From positions 1 to 26,923 of the forward strand of contig NWUY0300048991.1 of assembly GCA_004151065.3 (NCBI GenBank): a DNA stretch of 26,923 bases. Reading direction: 5' to 3'. Source of the stretch: Larix sibirica (lineage: Eukaryota > Streptophyta > Pinopsida > Pinales > Pinaceae). The position numbers and the translations under genes are program-made. Below the pieces are notes generated by a model, which was not told the origin of the DNA, did no database searches, and worked only from the letters and a program-made list of their open reading frames with translations. Positions 11,247-20,061 of the stretch are shown here, in pieces (position 1 is the first letter of the stretch; every line of letters starts with the position of its first letter).

Positions 11247-11479
11247 TCATTTTGTGCCAAGATTGATACATTGAATATTATTCTTAGTTCCTAATTTCAC
11301 TATCTGGTAATTCATATAGGAACTATTAGTTTTACAATTGGTAACCTTCTTTAACTTGTCTTGTAGATCATAAAAATTTTCTAGTATAATGACAGGCCTA
11401 GGCATGAGGGTAGCAGGAGGTTGGGTCTTACGGCCAGACAAGATAGGATCCCGATGAAAAGACAGGGACCGGTCATGAG
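11247..11479 (-). pseudogene. Linker between RNase H-like domain and RT
   Basis: A 64-codon open stretch (11441-11247) shows PVIILENFYDLQDKLKKVTN, then NCKTNSSYMNYQIVKLGT, and joins the RT start after a one-base frame change. No catalytic motif is present. It is collinear with the polyprotein, so I treat it as a spacer within pol. Confidence 0.55.
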
Positions 11480-11997
11480 TTTCCTAATCAATGGAAACAT
11501 CCCTAAATGTGTTATGTGAGGTGAGGAAGTCTAATATCTGTTGATCATCGTTGAACACTTTCCAAATAGAAATGTTATCAAGGATTGATGGTTTGTACAT
11601 CAGTTCCACTAAAAATGCATCTAGTGCAAATCCTTTTGCAGGCATGAGTTTAGAGGAAACATTGTCTAGTAGATATGCATCAAAGTTATGGGACCTGGGA
11701 ATAGAATTAATATTGAAAACTTCAAAATAATTAATCAAATCGCATACCTCACATTGGTAATTTTTTAAATGAGTTGAAATGTAATGAATTTCATTCCTGA
11801 CTTAATGCACAATTATTTCGGAGTCTCTGTAAAATTTAATAACTTTAACATTTAAATCAATCAATCGTACTCTGCTACATTATTCATGCATTCAAGTTCT
11901 AATCTACAGGATATCAAAATTTCATTTCTCATTGGATCGATCAAAACACACCCAACTCCAGCCCCTTCAGTGGATCTAGAACCATTGAAAATTGGTA
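11480..11997 (-). pseudogene. Additional RNase H-like domain upstream of RT
   Basis: Minus-strand reading from about 11997 gives IFNGSRSTEGAGVGCVLIDP, then SCRLELECMNNVAEYD. After a deletion and frame change it gives LNVKVIKFYRDSEIIVH, THLKNYQCEVCDLINYFEVF and SIPRSHNFDAYLLDNVSSKL. These are RNase H fold blocks: glycine-rich first strand, ECxNN-AEY, (G)DSEIIV, and the last-Asp helix HNxDAxLL. The first catalytic Asp is Asn (FNG); the Glu block, the Asp in RDSE and the last Asp remain. A second RNase H is thus present in addition to the one after RT. An archaeal-like extra RNase H is known in Tat-lineage elements, where I recall it following the first RNase H, so this position before RT is unusual. 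The downstream part (to 11480) is collinear spacer. Confidence 0.7.
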
Positions 11998-12008
11998 TTT
12001 ACATTATA

Positions 12009-12640
12009 TTAATTATATAACATGACATGTGATGATTCTAACCATGTGAAATGAATTACATCTGATTGGCTATCAGATTCAATGTAAAGAAATATATTAG
12101 CTGCTAGATCTCCAAAAAAGGTATCCATGGTATAGTTCCCAAAATTGGGAATCGGAACTGAGGTAGGCTCACTTGGATCATTCAAATCATTAATTGTTTG
12201 CTTAAGATAGGGTTCTCTGTCAACCCTGATCTTATTAGTTTTGTCATTATAGGGTAGCCAGAGGTGAGACCAATCGGTGGCAAAGTAGACTTTGAGCTTC
12301 TGAGACCAATCTTGGCTCAGCCACATCCCATAGGATTTCGAGGCATCAACCACAACAATATCGATCATTTGGTGTATCTAAGGGTATAATGATAACCTGA
12401 TTATGACATTGTTTAGTTCCCCTACTACCTTAACCTTAGACCAATCTAGTTGGACGATTTTAGTGGGTAAAGGTTCAAGTTATGCATTTAATTTCTTACA
12501 TACAGAGAGAGGAATCAAATTTGATGAAGCTCCCGATTCTATCATGCAGTTATGAACGTTTTTGTTAAAAAATTTGAATGACAAAAGAAACAAAGGACTC
12601 TTTAATTTCTTACCTATAGGAGGAGATATAGGCACTTTCT
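12009..12640 (-). pseudogene. Ty3/Gypsy aspartic protease region (degenerate)
   Basis: The active-site block reads NCMIESGASSNLIPLSVCKK, with ESG at 12539-12531 in the place of the DSG or DTG triad. The catalytic Asp is therefore Glu (GAA). It is followed by the expected hydrophobic strands and a 119-codon open segment (12368-12009) with DIVVVDASKSYGMWLSQDWS, then FATDWSHLWLP. The protease would cut the Gag-Pol polyprotein in the cytoplasmic particle. The frame is the same as that of gag and integrase, so the ancestor was probably one long gag-pol ORF. Confidence 0.7.
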
Positions 12641-14400
12641 AACTACTCAGAGTGACTAGGGTTTCAAAAGCATTATGGTCTGCCGCATCACTGGATGTAA
12701 AAGCTTTAAGAATTTTTTCACAAATCACAGGGATTTTTATTAGATCAAACAACAAAATTTTAGCACAAGTTTTCTTAAGATCTTCAATAGGATCATAATC
12801 CATATCATGCATGATATTTACCCTAGATGGTATAGTTCTAGGGTTTGTAGATGTGTTCTTATTATGATTCGATGTGGATGGTGTATCATGAGTCGATTGT
12901 GCCTTCATGTAGGTATTGTATGTGTGTTGCATGGTATAGATTGTTTCAAATTCATCATACAAAAAACTATCAGGTAATTCGGAAATGTAATTGACGGTAT
13001 CCTGAGGGTTTTGTCCATCATGGTATTCATCATGCAGTTGATGATTATCAACAAAGCTGCTTTCACCTTCCTCGGAAGGGGGTTGAGGCCCATTAATCAC
13101 ATCTTTAAGTACAGAAGATAGGTATTCAACACTTAATCCCTCAGAGGGAGGCATGTTCTGCTTCTGTGCTGGCCCATATGGCCTTCTAAAGGGATTCATG
13201 TACAAAGCTCTATTTTGAGGACATTCATTGACATTTTTCATAAGATCAATCACTTCATTAGAAACTTTTTGTAATACTTTTCATAGGCTCTCCATGTCTA
13301 ATTCCCTTTGATCTTTCTTAGGAATCGAAGGTTTGAGGGACGGTTCAGGTTTCTTTTGGGAAGTAGTGGGATGACGAGATTCTGGATTTCCTTTAAGGCT
13401 TAGCATGTATTTTTCAACCAAGATCGCTTCGCTAAACAGTTCTTGAAGAGTGTTTTTGTGGGATCTCTTGATCCACATAGCTATAGGAACAAGAACGACT
13501 TTTGCATAATAGGATATAGTCAAGTTCTCGATAGGCATGGATTCAATAGGGATCTAATTTTTTAGGGTTAAGAGCCTTTGGTTGAAGTCTTTAATTCTTT
13601 CTTTAGCTTCCATTTTCATAGTTGACAAATCCATGACCAGATATTTGGGCATCTTATCATCACTAAATTTATCAAGGAAAAGATTTTCAAATTAAGCCCA
13701 TGAGTGGATATTTTGATATTCCCGAGGAAAATACCAAGTAGAGGATCTACGCTCTAAAGTATATGGAAAGAGTCTACACACTATTTCTTCATGTTCAAAA
13801 TTATGTAAACGAATCAATAACATGAATTTCTTCACATGGTCTTTTGCTAATTGTTTGTTGTCGGGATCATACTTAGGAAAGCAATTTTCAGGATGCTCAG
13901 GGAGAGGGTGTAGTGGCCCAGGAACAACAACCACATCTTGGTCCATCCAAGGTCTATTCTGATTATTATCCATGCATGGATTTTCTCTATCTTGGTCGTC
14001 GGGATTGTCAAAATATCCACCTGAATGGTGCTTAGAATAGCTTTTCGTTCAACTATCATCGCCCGATGAGTCGGGTGGAGAATAAGGGGGAGAAGGTGGT
14101 ATCACTGGTCTTCCTGTTTTGGGAATCTATCTATGGTATTTGGGGGATGATTTTTTTATGACTTGATGATCAGATTGAAACAAAGTGTCTTTTGGTCCCA
14201 CAGTTAGATATGGATAGGCCTATCCCATTAATATATCATGAAGTCACTCGTTTAGGAGTCCCAACCACGGATCAATTTCCGGCACTATGTCGGTCTTAGG
14301 ATCGATATTATTAGTTCATGTGATCGGCAATCGACGAGCTAATCACTCTTGTAGTTCGCGGCTCCTGGAAAGCCTAGACTATCATCTAGCCAATGTCTGT
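12641..14400 (-). pseudogene. Ty3/Gypsy gag (degenerate)
   Basis: One minus-strand frame is followed from about 14315 to 12639 with stops near 14231, 13690, 13545 and 13280. It contains DIVPEIDPWLGLLNE, a proline-rich stretch (RPVIPPSPPYSPPDSSGDDS), the capsid-type core (PEHPENCFPKYDPDNKQLAK, VCRLFPYTLERRSSTWYF, LSTMKMEAKERIKDFNQRLL) and a Gln/Pro/Ser-rich C-terminal part. The CRLFPYTL-STWYF and FNQR pattern is the hallmark of plant Retrotrans_gag proteins that form the virus-like particle. Traces in other frames extend to about 14400. The open stretch therefore begins only tens of bases downstream of the repeat border at 14426, as expected for gag next to a 5' LTR. No zinc knuckle is seen. 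Confidence 0.8.
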
Positions 14401-14406
14401 TGTGAT

Positions 14407-14425
14407 GGAATATTTAGGGAGCCAA
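14407..14425 (-). other. Weak candidate primer-binding site
   Basis: Immediately after the CA that ends repeat copy B, the minus strand reads TTGGCTCCCTAAATATTCC. A TTGG or TGG start next to the LTR end is where a tRNA primer site belongs. The rest does not match a tRNA 3' end that I can name, so the call rests on position only. Confidence 0.25.
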
Positions 14426-15888
14426 TGCTAAGATAGTGATCTGATCTAGGAACTTCAAATAACTCTGTGCAAGAGCCCCTCTATTTCCCAGTTGTTGAGA
14501 ATGATCACTTCCAACGGATTTGAGGTTCCATTGGCTTTACCTAAGTTTAATTTTGCTCCTTAAGGGAGACTTATGATAGGAAAAATTCTTAGACTTATCT
14601 ATCCAATTAGGCTATTAAGGAAGAACAATTTGTATTTTCAGATAGAAAAAACTATCTAAAAATAAATCACCTAATCATGAGGTTATGCTAATAGTGATAT
14701 TTTATAAATGATCAGAAATAGAAAGAGACATTTTCTATTCAAAAAGACCTAATTGATAAAATCACTCAAACATCATATGAAAATACCAGTTCAAATATCA
14801 CTAAAACAAAGGATTTAAGCTAACAAATACAAGAGTTACTAATATTTTAACCAGTGATATCAACATATATCAATTCAAGATAATGAATTATCAATGGTAA
14901 TAATTAGAATAAAATCACATTATCCCGCAACAATAGAAAATCAATAATGATTTTTTTTTTATTGGGTTCTTATGAATCAAACTAATGAGATACTAATAAT
15001 TCAAATGTAATCAAGGAATAATGTGAGAAAATAAAACTTTATCTCAACATATGTAGAAAGCAACTGTAGGCATAATCCATCTTTCATTAACAGTCTCTAA
15101 CAAATTACAAAACAAGTCTTTGGAAGAGAGATATGATCCAATAGATCTCAATGCGAGAAAATTACATCAATGCTCTCCCCATTTTTACCTTAGTCACCTC
15201 TTTTACAATCCCAAAGGTTAGAATAAATAGTATGACAACTCGGATCTTAGATCCACAAAAGAAGGCTAGCTATCCTATATCTAACAGATCTCAACCTAAT
15301 TCCCCTGATCTTGGTTGGTGATGAAATCCTTCCATACAGCATATACATCTAACATGTGTGCAACATCAGGGTAATTTGCATGCTCTAGTTGCAACTGAGC
15401 TTGGAACAAAAATTTTATGATATTCTTGTTTCATATCTTGGACCAAGAATCCAAAAAAATTTGTAACGTAACTTCAAACTAATTGGGGACCATGATGGAG
15501 GATCTGAACAAAGAGATATCCAACTAAGTAGCATCCTGTATGGTTTGAGTGGTTTTCTCCATTTTTTATTCCACCTTAGAAATCCGGATATTAGTTGGCA
15601 TTGAATCTACTAACTGAGAAAGAACGGGCATTTCCATGCTCTCAAGATGAGCATCAGTCAACATCCACTGTCTAGCACAGATTTTCTATCCTTTCTCAAT
15701 CATTCGGGTGACTTCTTCACAAACAAGACCCAGTATTTGATATAAATTTTGGTCCTCATTACTTTCTATGATCAAGTCGAGGCATGGTATATGGGACATT
15801 TTTCATATGTACTTTCCATTCGTACAATTGCTCATAGGTTGAATCTACCTTCTTTAACCGATTTGTGTGGTCGTCTAAAATATATACC
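14426..15888 (-). repeat. Direct repeat copy B (5' LTR-like segment)
   Basis: This is the partner of 5977-7421. On the plus strand it starts TGCTAAGATAGTGATC, against TGTGCGTGATTC in copy A. On the minus strand it ends in CA directly before gag. Its minus-strand content is the X C-terminus (to the stop at 15298-15296), then an 870-base AT-rich tail with a T10 plus-strand run at about 14950. Unlike copy A, it continues without a break into X coding sequence beyond 15888. Confidence 0.8.
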
Positions 15889-18834
15889 AGGCCCTCAAAG
15901 GAATTGAAGTCCTATTGAATTTGGTTTAGGAGAAAAAAATATTGTGTTTGGGTCTGCTTAAGCTTAGTATTACAAGAGATGGTTTCATCCTTGAATTATT
16001 GGATAGTCAACTTGAAGAATTTAGAAGAAGCACTATGTTCTTTAACTTGCTCCAATTGAACCTTAAAATCATCTAAGGCATTAGCCTGCTCCAATATTTT
16101 TCCTTCAGTAATCTACTTTTGCTGAGTGAGTAGATAAATTTGATTTTGTAGATATTGCAGACTAGATTTATGTTGAGATTTTAAATCTTCCACCTGTTTT
16201 GAAATTTTTTGCAGAAGTGAATCCTTTTCTACTTGAAGTGTTAACTTTTTAGCTTTCTGCTCTTTCAATGCAAGATTCAAAGTGGAGACAAAGTGAAAAT
16301 TAGCTCCAGCAAAATACCCCGTGGTAGAAGTAACATTAATATCCTCTCTCTGTGGATCATCAATAGCCTACTTCCAAATGAACTGATTAGGTACTGGTCC
16401 AACTTGTATTTTCCCCGAGGTGGTCCTTTTTGGTTCCCTTTTATTTATTAATTTTATATTTTTACTAAAACAATAGTCCCCTAGGGTTATCATAGCATCT
16501 TCACCAAAATCTGTTGTATCCTCTATTGTAGAAGTCAACATCCCAGTATCTAGAAGGACGGGGACATGTTGGCTCATAGAAGAAACCATAGGTTGTGATG
16601 AACTCTTAGAAGTCAATGGGTCAGTTTGAGAAGAGGAAGACATGGTAGACAATGTGGAAGGAGGAAGTGAAGGATTCTGGGCATTAGTTTTGGATTGTGG
16701 AGAAACTAAATTTGAAGTAGATGGAAGGTTAGGATGGGTATTAGTAGGTTGTTGGGTGATGGCTTGTGTAGCTGTTGAATCCAATGCAAGGATTATGAGA
16801 AAATCAGTACTAAGTGTAGAAATGATAGATGGATCGGATGCAGTAGATGGATTGTGAGGTGAGCTACATACATCTTGTTGGATAAGATCATCAACAATGG
16901 GTGTGTCTGACATACCAGTGTCTTGGGAATTATGAGGGCTATTACCATTCACAAATTGAGTAATATTGGCACCCAATGGATGAGATGGTTCTTGAGTTAC
17001 AAGGGTTGGGTTAAGTATTTCTACAGTTTGTTCCTTTTCCAAATCAATGGTCTCACTTGTGGAAGTACGCAGAGGTGGATTAACGGTCAATGTAGTGGAC
17101 TTCTCGGTTCTAACAACAAGGTCAGAAATTATTTTAGACACAGAAGAAGGATCATAGAAAGATTGAGTATGAGTAGTTGAATTACTTTGTAGAGCATGTG
17201 TCTTTTGTATGAGCATATTTAGATTTTGAATAGGGGTGGTACAAGGGCCCTGCTCCATAGGTTGTTTTCCCTGCTTCCTAGATATCTCTTGTTGTGAAGT
17301 GGGCCGAGGTGTATCCTAACTGAGGGCTATATCTTTATTGGAATATTCCAAGGAATCTTTAGTAGCTTCTCATAATTGCTAGAAGAATTTGTTTCTCTCG
17401 TCCAATAACATGACATTTTGCTGTTGTTGTGCTTCATGTACTACAAGCCTTTGGCCTACATCAGGAAATCCATTGAGCACTTATTCAAAAGAATGGGAAT
17501 TCTAGTATAGGAATTCATCAGGATGGACCTCATGAATATATGAATTTTTGAGATGAGCCTGTACAAAGTGATCTGCTATGATACCCTTTGGGTCATGCAT
17601 CCTCTTGATTGCAAACCCTAGATTGAGTCACTCCATTTATTTAGCCATAGTGAATCCATAGGTTTCATTTGGGATAACTAAGTGTCCAACATAAAGTGGA
17701 AACTTAGGCCACACTCTTCTCTTGGAGGAATGGCACTGGCCATGAAATCCTTCATATTCAATCTGGAACGCTACTTTGGATAGCACCATCGTGTCAGTGA
17801 CAATTCTGGGGAAAAGGTTGACTGATTTCTTTCCCCGAATTTTGATGTAAGTGAAAAATTCTCCCACATACCAATCTCACATAGTGGATACTAGGGAAAT
17901 TGCCTCTTCAGAAAGCCTGGGAGAAGCGCGTCTAAAAATGGTGTAATAGGCCACGAAAATGAACTTGTCATAGATTTCATAGACATGTGCGGCATTAGTG
18001 TCCTTGCACGGGATTTAGCAGTAGATGTGGATCGGGTTTTTCTCCCTGGTCCAATGTCAGTCTAGCATAGGGTAGGAGAATGATGTGCACATGTTATCCA
18101 TCATGTAGGATGACATAAAAAACAGGGGCTTCTTAATGGATGGGTTTTTTTGGACAACAACAACTACATCTCTAAAGGTTACATAAAATATATGTGCCTA
18201 GTTGAATACCTTACCAGTAGTCGTGATGTAATGTGCCAATGGTTCCCATTCAAGCTTGAAATATTGGTAGGTTTCGGCTCCACCGTATCTACAGAGTATT
18301 GCTGCCAATAGCTTGTAGGGTTCCTTTAACAAAAAATGATCGTATATTGTCTGTTGGGTCGTAGGACAAATGTATCTGGATCATTCATTTAGGTTTTCAA
18401 AAGGACATCCAATTCATACTTTGTCTCGAACACAATGATTAAATCATGTGTGAGCACCTATTCTGGGGCCTTCATGTTATAGATTCGGTTGAAGGTATCT
18501 TGCTTGAAGGAAGCATACACGATCTATACAACATCCTTGAAGGTGCTAGTTGGGATGTTTGCATAGTTTATCATCCACTTGAAAAGATCAATGAAGGGAA
18601 TGATGGTGAGACATGCTGCAATTGTGTGCAATTGTGAGTTACTAATGTTCTGGTAGAGTGGGGCATCGTCATTGAACTATGAGAAATCATCCCACCAAAT
18701 ATGCTGTAAATCCTAGACCAGTCCAAATACAATGTGTATGATACTCTTACATCTATGTCCGAGTAGAAATTGAAGTTGGGGTCCTTGAAATTTTGTTTTG
18801 GAATGGAGGCTTTGGTCTTGACTCTCTTTTCCAT
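15296..18834 (-). pseudogene. ORF X: about 1180-codon retroelement ORF of unknown function
   Basis: Candidate start ATG at 18834 (MEKRVKTKASIPKQ). After frame changes between about 18570 and 18300, one frame runs to the TAG at 15298-15296 through about fifteen stops and some frame changes near the end. The N-terminal globular part includes YSDIDVRVSYTLYLDWSRIY and, at about 17935-17830, ASPRLSEEA with DWYVGEFFTYIKIRG. A 296-codon open Ser/Thr/Pro/Gln-rich linker follows (17258-16368). Then comes a coiled coil (NLALKEQKAKKLTLQVEKDS, then LQKISKQVEDL; about 16280-16000) and a C-terminal part repeated at 6844-7425. No catalytic motif is visible. The position upstream of gag resembles ORF1-type accessory genes of some plant Gypsy elements. 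It shares a motif with Y. It is dead, and its function is unknown. Confidence 0.6.
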
Positions 18835-18850
18835 TGCAGAACGAAAGTGC

Positions 18851-18873
18851 CTGCAAAATCAAAAAAAAAAAAA
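18851..18873 (-). promoter_or_regulatory. Possible 3' splice site before ORF X
   Basis: The minus strand has T13 (18873-18861), then GATTTTGCAG ending at 18851, 17 bases upstream of the ATG at 18834. A pyrimidine tract followed by TTGCAG is a good plant acceptor sequence. It may end a leader intron of the X transcript. No donor was identified. Confidence 0.3.
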
Positions 18874-19224
18874 TACGTGATTCAAAATGCATTAAGAAAA
18901 ACAATCCAATTGATAGTAACTAAATCATACCTACAATTGGAGAGGAAAACTGAACTAAGAAAGGAAAATTCGAACACAGAGCACCAAGTTGCAGAGGTGC
19001 TTGAGCAAGGAATTATAGTGCGGTAATGGAGAAAGATTGAAATTTTGATTAAGTAAGGATTAAGTCGAATAATCATTTATTACACATTAATTGAGGTGAA
19101 TGACCATTAAATCGATGGTTAACAATCAATTGATTCGATTGGCCAGCACATAATTCAAAAAATTTGGCATGTGTAGTGAGATCATTGTCCGACTAGTGAA
19201 TTGGGTTAGCAACTTAAGGGGGGG
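18874..19224. other. Spacer without a supportable gene
   Basis: Short frames on both strands here (for example 18793-19026 plus, 18882-19076 minus) have no motif and overlap the X start region. I see leader-like or LTR-like AT-rich DNA only. Confidence 0.45.
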
Positions 19225-19810
19225 CCTGCAAAGGTCGAGAGTTGGGAAGAAAATGTAAATTCCAATTCAAAACATGTCGACTCTCGACTTCTGCAATCAG
19301 GGTTTCCAACATAATCAATATTCGGGGGTCGGGATGAATAACGTGTATGAGTTTAAAAATGCACCAATTGTCAACTTCTGCACTGGGATGCTATTGAGTT
19401 GGGAGTCAGGAGTCGGGGATTTATTATTTTTTCAACATGAAATTTCACCGGCTGGAAACTACTGATGTTTTGGATATAAAAATTCAGGGTTCAGGATTCG
19501 TGGGTGAAACGTTCTGAGACAACTTAACCATCTTGACTTCTGACTTCCATAATTGTGTTGAATTTCAATAGTTAGGGGTTGGGAGTCAAGAATGTAAACT
19601 TATCTAAAGTCAAATATATTCCGACTTTATAATCCCACTGAATTTGGAGAGAGAAAGTTGGGAGTAAGGTATTTTTAACCAATCTTAAATAAATATTCCC
19701 CGACTTCTAACTTCTGACATATCAGGAGAGATAAATTTCAGTAGTTGGAAAGAAATTCTTAACCAATCTGAAATTCTCATCGACTTCCGACTCTCGCATT
19801 TTTATAAAGC
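19225..19810. repeat. Diverged minisatellite-like tandem repeat, about 75-95 bp units
   Basis: About seven units can be laid out. Each begins near (A)GTTGGGA(G)TC or a variant (about 19232, 19320, 19400, 19482, 19573, 19657, 19744). Several contain AACCAATCT, then CGACTTCTGACTTC or a close variant, then an AATTTCA(G/A)TAG stretch. Recurrent elements are GACTTC, TTGGGAGTC and TAACCAATCT. Identity between units is low but the order of blocks is maintained. The array lies upstream of ORF X on the minus strand. Confidence 0.65.
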
Positions 19811-20056
19811 GAATTAATATTTTGATTAATTCATCAAAACCCAATTTTATTAGGATTAGGAGCTGAAAGTATGATTAAGATATATTTAAATAAATCTTAA
19901 AAAATATTATGAAAATCTAAAATAAATCAAGAAGCTAACTTGCAAAATGAAATCGAAATTGGGGCTCCCATCTTACCTGGATTAGATGGGATATGTTATG
20001 GTTATGACATGATATACAAGTTAGATAATTGTCATAAAAAATAAGGGAATCATTCA
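19811..20056. other. AT-rich terminal stretch of the 14-kb element
   Basis: No gene is seen. If the element ends at CA 20055-20056, this is the start of its 5' LTR, which on the minus strand begins TGAATGATTCCC. I found no convincing second copy of this start near the 3' side (7426-8531). Confidence 0.35.
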
Positions 20057-20061
20057 TTAGG
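20057..20061. repeat. Candidate target-site duplication, right copy (TTAGG)
   Basis: TTAGG follows CA at 20055-20056 and pairs with TTAGT at 5972-5976 (4 of 5). The Y reading frame begins here, with ATG at 20062. Confidence 0.4.

Larger units (their letters stand above)
5977..20056 (-). mobile_element. Candidate 14-kb Ty3/Gypsy-type LTR retrotransposon with extra ORF X
   Basis: The proposed limits rest on four observations. The ends are TG and CA. The flanks are near-identical (TTAGT and TTAGG). The coding-like ORF Z ends at the left border and ORF Y begins at the right border. A direct repeat (5977-7421 and 14426-15888) begins with TG at both positions and has the same orientation as gag-pol. 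Minus-strand order is tandem repeats, ORF X, an 870-bp tail, gag, protease, RNase H-like domain, RT, RNase H, integrase, a 3' region with tandem repeats, and the second copy of the X end. All coding parts carry stops, so it is a dead copy. The outer LTR starts are not identified. Alternatively, X is an older independent element next to a gag-pol element. Confidence 0.45.

Noticed and set aside
5977-15888. Simple 1.44-kb LTRs with all DNA beyond 15888 being unrelated flank
   Set aside because: The X reading frame passes through 15888 without a break, so this position is not a natural element border in copy B.
16642-17180. Plus-strand open frames of 71 and 85 codons opposite the Ser/Thr/Pro-rich part of ORF X
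   Set aside because: They are reverse-strand shadows of the 296-codon open segment of X; no motif and biased composition only.
16368-17258. A free-standing host gene for a Ser/Thr-rich protein
   Set aside because: The same frame continues on both sides through stops as part of ORF X, and its C-terminal part is duplicated with the element.
18868-18884. CGTGATTCAA shared with the left element end at 5981-5990, as an inner LTR border
   Set aside because: The match is only 10 bases, and the sequences on both sides do not align.
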